Of a stretch of DNA of 64,000 nucleotides, positions 55,433-64,000 are shown piece after piece. The notes below the pieces were generated by a model. That model made no database searches. It was not told the origin of the DNA and saw only the letters and a program-made list of their open reading frames with translations. Positions within the stretch are counted from its first letter, which is position 1; each line of letters begins with the position of its first letter. This DNA is from Tigriopus japonicus (Eukaryota; Arthropoda; Copepoda; Harpacticoida; Harpacticidae), in NCBI GenBank assembly GCA_010645155.1, contig JAAGOF010000233.1, forward strand, positions 51,386-115,385. The letters run 5' to 3'. Made by a program: the position numbers and the translations under genes.

Positions 55433-58400
55433 TCAATTTTTTGACAGCACGTTGCTCTATATTATTAATGCCAGACAAAAACAGCTTGCTTCAATGTATT
55501 CATTTTAGGGGAACCTCGACAGGCTTTTTTTCAATGTGACACAAATTCCAGTCTGTCAAGCAAGTTTTTGAAAATTTATTGATCGAAGAAGCCCTTTAAA
55601 ATTAGTCTGCGGAACAGGTTTCATCATAATTTTAGAGCAACAACGTCCTCAGTGGACTTTGATAATCAAGGAAAAGAAAATATACAATGATGTGATCCTA
55701 AGTCAGTTAAACAGTTAACAGAATTAGAATAACTATGCAGCAGTGCTTTTCAATACCAAAACTAGTTAAGTTAAATACTCCGGCTTAAAAAAACCGTGAG
55801 TAGCCAATCTGCAACATATTTATTTTACGCATGCAAACATTCATACCTTTTCCAATTCTGAACCTACATTACACGAAAGGGGGTGGTTGAATCTGTTTAG
55901 TCTGAATGCCAACCTTAGTGCTGTTTGAAGTCCACCCTCAACCAATATGGTCAAAAGCCTAGACAAAAAGGGATTCCGAGATATCAGCCGGGCAATGACT
56001 TGAATTGCTTTCGATTGGCTGATGCTTGAAGCAAGCACACTTTTTCTAGGTCTCCACTCACTCACTCTCTCTATCTCTTTCTCTTTCTCTCCAGAGGTCT
56101 TTTTATGTTTGCTCGCCAAGATTGGAAGGAAACGGAAGCACTCAGCCAACCTCAAAGGGCGACAGCCACTGTTGTGTTGGAGTTGAACCTTGGCCCTGAG
56201 GTACAAATTCAATTCCCTCTCTCATTGAAAACATCATATGGGCAATGCCCTCGGTCCCTTTTCTAAGCTGATGAGGGTGGTGGGGTAACGTAACCATCAT
56301 GTGGTCTAGTTTGGTGAGCCTAGTTTTTGGCCAACCATCTCGACCATAGAAATTGAGTTACAGTTAGAGAAAGAGTTGGGTTTAAATATGTGGTCTTTGG
56401 AGATTGAGCTGAGCCTGCATAATGTTACGGTTTTAATGGCTCAACTCTCGTGAAAGGCAACTGATGCCGTGCGAGTACATGTAGTTTCTTAGCGGAAGTA
56501 TGCCCTCGTACATAATTGCGATTTCATCAGGTTCAAAAGAGCTCCCAAAGAAAACAACACCTTTTAGATCGAGTTTTCGTATTTTGTCCCGTAGACATGT
56601 GCGAATGGATAGTGGGGCCTTCATTGAACAAGTTCAAGGAGAGGAGTCAAGGAAAGGGTCTTATATTTTCTTTGTGATTGGCTCCGATTCGTGCGACCAA
56701 GCATTCTTGGGATTTGTGGTTGGTGTTGCACAGAAACCATCGGATCAAACCCACTTGCCTTCAGTTCAGGTGTACAGTAGTAGAATGTACTGAATTTAAG
56801 TGTGTGCGTGTGTCTGATCAGCTTGAAGGCGAAGGCGTTATCATGTGCTTAATTCTCTTTCACGCGGTTCGAAATCACGTACGATCAACAGAAAACTTTT
56901 CATTTTCACCACGGCCATGTCCCCCGGGAAAATGAGCTCACCTGAGCTAAGGAGGAGTTTTTCCCAAGAATTGGAGTGTAATTATAATGACACACGACCG
57001 TAAGACTCTTCTTGTATTGTTCACTAATCATTTCACTCTTTCTCGGCGAGGTTCCAATTTTCGTTTTCTCCCACCTACGAACAATTTATCCTGCAGGCCT
57101 GTTTATGGCCACCGAATAGTGCCGCAGCACCAACTACCAAGGCATATACGTAAGTACGTACGTACAGTAGATTCCCTCAGAGGAGGAACCAATTTGAAAA
57201 GGGAAAGCATGAACTAGAATATTCAACCGGCAAGATCCTAATGCCAAACCAAGATGACACGTACAATAATACCCTTATTAGAGTTTCTTTCCATGCTTTA
57301 AAAGGACCTGCTGAAACCCCCGTTGGAATCCTTGCACATATTCATCTAGAAACATCTGTGGCAGACGCTCTCGTTGGAGATTTTCCTTTTTCTTGCTCTT
57401 TCTTTATGTGGTGTTGAACTAACTAACCTCCTTACGTTATGATAGGACGACCAAGAGAGAGAAGACAGTGGTGCACATGTGTGTCAATGATCGTTCATGA
57501 GTGGATGACTTTTTTTTCAACCATCACGTCGATAAGTAATCAACCTCATTGAGTTGAGAGTTTCCTTGTCTTGAATCGTTGCAGGCTTTCATCCAACCAA
57601 CCAACCAGCCATTCATCCATCCCTACTTCTGTCCATCCATTCTTCGATGGAGCTCTCCAAGTTGGACGATGGACGGAATACTGGTCATGCGAAGCGATTC
57701 AGCCATCAAGAGATCCTTTCTTTTCATGGCCTCATGGCCCAAGTCTCTGTATGAACGTAGGTGTGCACCATTCGTCCATGATTTTCGCTTGTTCAGGCTA
57801 CAATACCAATGACAGCTGTGTAACCCAACTCGAATGGTCTAAGTCAAGTGAGAGTGGTTCGTTGGACAAGACAATTGTCTTCAATTGAAATGCCATGCCA
57901 TGCACATTTCGGACATGGCCCCCATATCAAGTCATAATAATGAAAGGCAACCATTGGCCCGAGCTAAAGTTGTCTTCGCCTCACGGCAATGACCATTGTG
58001 AATGATGATCATGACCTCTTAGCTGTTGGGACTGGTAGAAACCACGGTTGTTGAAAAGTATGACTGTCATAAAACTATGCTGGTGGGTGCGATACCATTA
58101 GAGAATGCTTCCTTTAAATTTCAGATCTGCGATAAATTGACTAGAGCCATTCGATGCAGTACGGTATACAGATCAAGAATCATAGTGATTATGGCATGGT
58201 CGTCATTTTTTTTGCTTTTTATGTTATCATCCACATGGGTTTAGGACAAAAAAAAAGCATTAAATGATTGCAATAAAGCCTTTATAGTAAAAAGAAGTAC
58301 AGAGCATAATAAAAAGAATTCACGCTCCGATCATGGAAAAACACCACACGACTTGTTCGAACATGGTTTAACAAGGTAGAAACGCCGAGACGTTTCGGAA

Positions 58401-58635
58401 CCTCGTCGGGTTCTACCCAACTGAAGCTGACTTGGTTATTAATCTCCATATGATGACTCAAGTGGATCAGGAGCTAAATGGATTAATGATAACCCGATCC
58501 CAAGGGAGGTAAGAAGCAGTAGACATAACAGGAGGGGAAACGATGGTCTTTGCGACAAGGTTAAAGCCAAAATTCAAAACAACCATATACATCTTGCCAT
58601 AAACATCAGCACCCGGTCCAATCTTAGATCAATTA
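55433..58635. other. No recognised gene
   Basis: Mostly non-repetitive. CT-rich text at 56060-56095 and CCAACCAACC at 57596. TACGTAAGTACGTACGTAC at 57148 contains a splice-donor-like GTAAGT but no coding exon is recognisable beside it. Confidence 0.45.
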
Positions 58636-59030
58636 TAATCACTAGATAGCGTGCAAGCTTTAGTGTGGCTGATTTGGCAAGCGGGGCGGAATGCGTTGAA
58701 TTTATGAGGAAAATGTCGCCATCACAACTGTTGAGCGGACAGTTAGTGTGACCAAACATGTGAATCAAGGCTAACTTTTTTTAAACTCATTCTTGAAGCC
58801 ACGAGTTATTTTTTGTCCATATATGCATTGGATTAACCCTGTATAACGCAAAAGCTCAAATTTATGGTCTTCCTACCAATGACTTATTCACTTTTGACTT
58901 CACCTTTGACTCATCAATTTCATAGTTGTCATTTACCTGGTCACTCATTTCAAATGTTCCCGCACTTTTGTCCGCTCAACAGTTGGCGACCGGAGACACA
59001 TTTTTAGGCTTACACTCCGTCTAGTATTAA
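58636..59030 (+). mobile_element. Short TIR element (MITE), family A copy 3, internally deleted
   Basis: Starts TAATCACTAGATAGCGTGC and ends TTACACTCCGTCTAGTATTA; about 120 bp shorter than the other copies because the middle is missing. Confidence 0.75.
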
Positions 59031-62000
59031 TGGAAGTCATTGGGTCCAATCAACTACTGTAGATGTTAACAGCTGGACCACGTGGACTCTAGTTCTCGAA
59101 AACCACACCATCTTTGGATACCTTCGTGGGTTCATTTTGTCCCTTGGACTTGCGACCCTCTCTTAGCCTTGACCTTAACCACTGTAATCCTCCGATTTGG
59201 GCACTTTGGAACACAGAGCCAACAAGATTTCGCACACTCACAAGGAGTTTCTCAAAGTTGCCATCGGAGAGGCGTTGATCTAAATCACAGAGTTGGCAGA
59301 GAGGAGACGCTGGGGCAGACAGGCCTAACATTTTGTTGGACAATATTCAGGCCCTTGCTGACCTTTGGCTGTGACTAGCGTCCCTAGCTGTGACGTTTTC
59401 CAAGGAGTTGTGCCCAAACAAGTTCGTTTGCAGGGTTGAAGTCATGGTCACTTGTTCCACCTTAGAATGCCCCAATCATTCAGGGCCTGTCAAGAAGAAC
59501 CCGTCAGACCAGAGGCATAATTCTGCACGTTAACTTCACATTATTTAATCGCAACATTTCAAAACGAACACAGCTTTGGCATGAAGGAAAATTTGTTTGT
59601 TTGGGCACAACTTAGGTAATAATCTTCGGAAATATCACGTTTTCACGTGCAACCTTTGCTCTTCAACAGCTGTAACTCGTCCAACAAAGAATTCCGTATA
59701 TCCGCCCTGTGATCTAAATAAATATCAGAGGATTACTTGAGAATGAACTCAAATATCATGTGGACGCAGATTTCAATCAAAAATGGGGCCACGCCCACAA
59801 ATCCCTTCCAAAAAGGTAATCCACTAACTTTTTTCGGCAAGTGATCTATGTTTTCCTTGTTTAGATTTGGGTTGTACTTTTTTAATTGGATCTTTTCTCA
59901 TTTGTGTCTTAGACCCAGGAATGTTGCAGGAAAACTTTTGAACAAGGCTTGTTTCAGATACTCAAAAGTCTATCTAGTTTTTATCTCAAAGAAACCTGTG
60001 AAATGCTTTGGTTTGGCGATTTGGTTGCTTTGGTAGAGAAAGGTTTCGGGTTAATTCTTATAAAACGGTATCTGACCGCCTTGGATACGTCAAGAGAGAA
60101 TCAAATCATTGATTTTCAATTATCATTCGTCCACTCGAAATTTAATGAAGCATTATAATTCCATTTCAACTAAATTGTTGGATAAGTGATGAGATGACAA
60201 GGAAAAACTACGATCCCATCCCTAGTTTTTAGATCAGCTTCTTAAGTCCCAATGGATGTCATCCATGAAATTATAGTCCAAATAAAAACTGTCCTTATTC
60301 ATGTGGTATTCCATGCATATAATACCTACGTGGTAGGTACTCTATATTTGTTTAGGTCGTCTTGGTTGAATTAAGTCCGAAACACCCCCTAGCGACGTGG
60401 CTACTCTCCATTTTCTAATCCAATCGTTGTTGAAATTGACAACCCCCAACAAGTGGTTTTGGCTCGGAGGCACTATCAAAAAATAATGCCGGCTAACCAA
60501 CCGATGGAGACCAAGCCAATTCCCCATAAACGAACTTTGCTTGGACGGGCGAGCTTCGATTAAAATATCGCAGGTTTTCCCGGGGAGGAAAAACTCGGGC
60601 AAACAAGCATAGAGCTCACCTGGCTGACTGGGTTCTTGAAATGTGCACTGGAGGCCTCATGTTGGTGGGTTCGTTCGTATGTACGTATATCCCCTCGTTT
60701 TTCCCACCTGTGAAGAGTGGAGACAACTCGAGCAAGGGTAGAGAGCTCTCCCTCTGCATGACCGTACTTTTTCATCATGCGAGTGTTGCCTCCCATTTCG
60801 TAGGGGGTGAAGCTAGCTAGGGGCGTGCATGGTGGCAAGGGAAAATCGGACCTATGTAGTACCTACGAACTTACCACTGTGGGTAGATAGGTAATAGAGG
60901 ATAGGCACCGGGAGGTAGGCTCTCTTCTGCGGTGAACGACAGTACGCACATGGGGGAACGGTACTAACTGGTTGGTCTTCTTGGATAGATTCGTTCAACG
61001 ACATGCATCCCAGCTACTGAAGGAAGGTTGTTGTTGTTGTTGTTGCGCATGTTGCCATGAGAGAGAGCTATCCAATGAAGTCAACGAATTTTTGGTTGGA
61101 AAAATCCAAGGTAAGAAGGTAGTGGGGGCGAAGATCGAGAAAGGAGGGAAAGGAGAGCTCGAGAAACGAACCCGAGGATCAAGACGTGGTCGAGGCTGGG
61201 GACGACAGCCATGATGATGACGTCGACGGCGACCACGTTGCGGACATCCGACCAAAGTTGGTCGCTCGCCTTCCAACAACACATACATAACTCGATCCTC
61301 TGCTCACTCCACTTACTCCCTATATGGTAGTGATGGTCTTGGTTTTTCTTTAGTTTCGTCTGGATTGTCTCTTCACTCTGTTCCAGCCCTGAGAAGTGGC
61401 AACAACACACCTTTTATTATTATCATCATCATCATCCCATCGACATCCACGAGCAACACTGGCCCTTCCAAATTAGTTGTTGCCTTTTCCACTACTCACC
61501 CCACGCTCGATCAACCCAAGTTGTGGACGAGGAGCAACTGGATTTCTTTCGCTCCGTCAGTCCATCTTTGACTTGGGAGAGTTGACTGATCCGTTGCAAT
61601 CACTTTGTAACTATTTTGCTTTTACTGATTTGGTGGTGAAGATAACTTCCAGTTTGATCGACGTTTTCGTTCTCAAACCTATGTGGACCAAATAAGTGGG
61701 TGTGGTTGAACTCTTCTCGTGGAACCCAGATTCCTTTCTCTAATCAATCGACGATTCACAACACATCAAAGGTAAGTTTGCTGCAGACAGATCAGCTTTT
61801 GCTTGCATTTCAACCGGCCAGTGTCTCTAGACTGTTGTTTGGAGGTACTAAATCGTCCCCGGGCATATTACTCTACCAAGATAATTTCGAGTAGTCAATG
61901 TTGAACTGAAACCCTAAGAACTCGGACTCTTGCCCAACCGATTGGAATTTTTATTTCATCAAATGGCTTTCCATGTTTCAATTTGCATTGGCTAGTATTT

Positions 62001-64000
62001 GCAACTCCAATTCCCTGCAAAATTAGGACCAAAATATTTTCACGTTCAAACGTGCAATACCATTTTCTAAAGTATGATCATGTTAGCATCCACCATGTAA
62101 TGTCTCAGTAATTTGGCCTTGTTAAGGGAAATGGTGGGTACGGAGAGCTTATTAAGTTTGGAAAGTCGGAAGTCGCGTGCGGTGACATCCTCCGTTTGGA
62201 TTTTCGCCATTTAGTCGTCCTGTGGGTGGAACAAGTCTTTATTTATATAAGCTTCGATTTGATGGCATCCCATGATAAAAAGTGAGACAGAGAGACACTC
62301 ACAGACACGTTCCTCTCATGTTGTTGTTCCACTCTGTTTCTTTGACGATGATGATGATAATAATGGTCACTGGCCGTTGTATTTTACTACACATGGTAGG
62401 ATGAAATTCAAGCCCAATCAGTCAAGGACTTTACACTTTTTCGCATTCCGTTCCGCTTCTTATTGGGGTCAGCTGATTGGCTGGATAGATTCCACCAAGA
62501 CAAATCAAGTTCCTCTCATAATATCACGTTTCGAAAAAGGAGAAGTGGGAGAAAAAGAAGAAGAAAAAGATGTGGAGGAGCAAAGGGTTCGAATGGTTTT
62601 TCGTCATCTCTGGTCGGAAGGGGTTTGTGAAATCAACCTTATCAAACGCACTCCTTACATATGCATACGAGAGGATCACATAACATCCATGTCAACACCA
62701 ACAACATAGTTGTCGCCCTGGAATGGGGATGAGAATGATGATGATGATGACGATGATAATTAGGATGAGGAGGAGGAGGAGGAGTGTTGGGGTGAATAAA
62801 TGGTTTGGGAGTAGCGGGAACAGGAAGGTGCCATATACAAGAAATCAAAGCAACAGGGACAACACCCTTCGTTGCACGGGGGAATGAGGGGTGCCATATT
62901 CACCACCACCAGCTCACCAGCTGGTTGTTCAGTAAGAATGACTCGGTGCCAGTCCAAATGCAAGTACATATTGGATATGATTCTTTTTCTTCTTCTGCTT
63001 CTCCTGCTTGCTTAAATGCCGGCAATTTCCGTTACTAATCGTCTCATTTGACAACACCTCATGCATTCAATTGAGGTGTCGATGTCGTGTTGTTCTACAT
63101 ACGTCCGTAATGACGAACCGATATTAGTACCTTCTCTCAACTTGATGACGAAGGCTTTCAAACTCCACAACGCGAGTGCTCAACTTAGCTCATCTTTTTC
63201 TTCATCTTCCTCCTCTTCATCACCATCGCCATCATCATCATCATCTCTCCATGGACGATAGAATAATTTCTTCCGGCACGTTTCCGTCTTTGACGACGTC
63301 TGAATTTCGATGGAGATCAAAGAGCATTGCACGGATGGATGCAAAGGCGTCGTTTGCCTTTCTTTCTTTTACGAGTGCTCTTCAAGGTGCAATGCTCGGA
63401 CCATCTTCTTATTGTCCCAAACCCGCTTCCTGTTAGTTGTTGATCATTTATAAAATGGCCTAATTAAGGCAATCTACGTAAGGGAGAGTTTCTTCTGGTG
63501 GCGTCATTCTTTTGAATTGACGTTGTTGTCGTTGTCCATTCGGGAAAGTTTGTTTCGAGACTGAGCTTAAATCTCCCGCTTGATTTTTTTTTCCATTTTG
63601 TCATAACTCCCCGTTTATCCATATTGGGATAAAAAGATACTTCTCTGTTGAACGAAAAGGTTGTCATGGTCGATTTAAGGAAAGAACAACATTAGGCAAT
63701 GAACCTGTTTAATTGACAAAAGTTCAGAGAGACTGATGAGATTGTTGAAAGCGTGATTCACGGTTACTTCCATTTTCCCCTCTCTTTACCCTTCCTTTGG
63801 TCTCGTTTCTTTCTCTCTTTCTTTGTGGTTCTACTTGCAACCATCTACGTAAGTACGTAGGAAGCTGGCAAGCAACTTACTTCAAACATTATTGGTGGAT
63901 AGTGGTTGAATGTGGCGAACTTGATTTAGCCGTCACTCTTACACATTGTTGTTAGCGTTGTAGTACGTAGTGCTGGTCGAAGGTGTGCTTGGACCCAACC
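59031..64000. other. No recognised gene; microsatellites
   Basis: Trinucleotide tracts: GTT at about 61027-61045, ATC/ATT at 61414-61440, GAT at 62347-62360, GAT/GAG at 62735-62785, TCT/ATC at 63195-63245. A donor-like AAAG|GTAAGT occurs at 61769-61775. Frames of up to 145 codons here are low-complexity and carry no domain. It may be the intron or promoter region of a gene lying outside. Confidence 0.45.

Noticed and set aside
61027..61045. Coding glutamine or cysteine repeats in trinucleotide tracts of 61-63 kb
   Set aside because: No adjacent conserved coding sequence; ordinary microsatellites.
62272..62709. 145-codon frame with a poly-D stretch
   Set aside because: The acidic run is translated from a GAT microsatellite; no conserved motif.

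Overview
The window is nuclear DNA of a metazoan, most likely an arthropod; a copepod-like crustacean is my guess, not something the sequence proves. Supporting signs are the short GT..AG introns (58 and 79 bp), tRNA-derived SINEs, Tc1, DD37D and hAT transposons, and Ty3/gypsy elements of arthropod type with a TGGCGCAGTCGG primer-binding site. The DNA is AT-rich, densely packed with nested and decayed mobile elements, and contains one N gap (11598-11804).

One ordinary cellular gene is clear: mitochondrial glycine cleavage system H protein (two exons, 53054-53669, + strand). Two other gene-like remnants are weaker: a broken THAP-domain gene (about 39837-40873) and a broken acidic/C2H2 zinc-finger reading frame (26786-27846) cut by a gypsy LTR.

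Layout. 1-3440: 3' part of a Ty3/gypsy element (protease, RT, RNase H, integrase, 3' LTR), with a frame break between RNase H and integrase. 3859-4362: a TIR element with two more copies at 47.9 and 58.6 kb. 5440-6285: a complete short LTR element (TRIM-like) with 5-bp target duplication. 7.9-8.1 kb and 13.3-15.8 kb: decayed non-LTR retrotransposon reverse transcriptase. 16.1-16.7 kb: a second GC-rich short LTR-like element. 16.9-17.3 kb: LINE 3' end whose tail is shared with the local SINE family. 17712-26220: one hAT transposon of 8.5 kb with an exact 8-bp target duplication, carrying within it a DD37D mariner-like element, an antisense LINE, a SINE and MITEs. 27847-32280: a gypsy element (LTR, gag, protease) broken by two TIR insertions and by nested direct duplications. 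32.6-34.0 kb: a satellite of about 147-bp monomers interrupted by a SINE-like insert. 34024-36120: a third short LTR element with a Tc1 transposon inside its LTR. 36.2-53 kb: mostly repeat debris, including a 2-kb element (49108-51172) whose two ends also flank the N gap. 54408-55424: a non-autonomous hAT-like element with 8-bp target duplication and a SINE pair inside. 55.4-64 kb: low in recognisable repeats, with microsatellites and no recognised coding exon; it could be intronic or regulatory DNA of a gene outside the window.

The genes here do not form a pathway. The biology is of transposons acting on one another: autonomous LINE and LTR elements appear to lend their ends to short parasites (SINE tails, TRIM LTR and primer site), and DNA transposons land inside other transposons' genes. 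No evidence for an undescribed multi-gene system was found; the most informative structures are the hAT nest, the LINE/SINE shared tail and the TRIM-like family with GC-rich tandem-repeat interiors.
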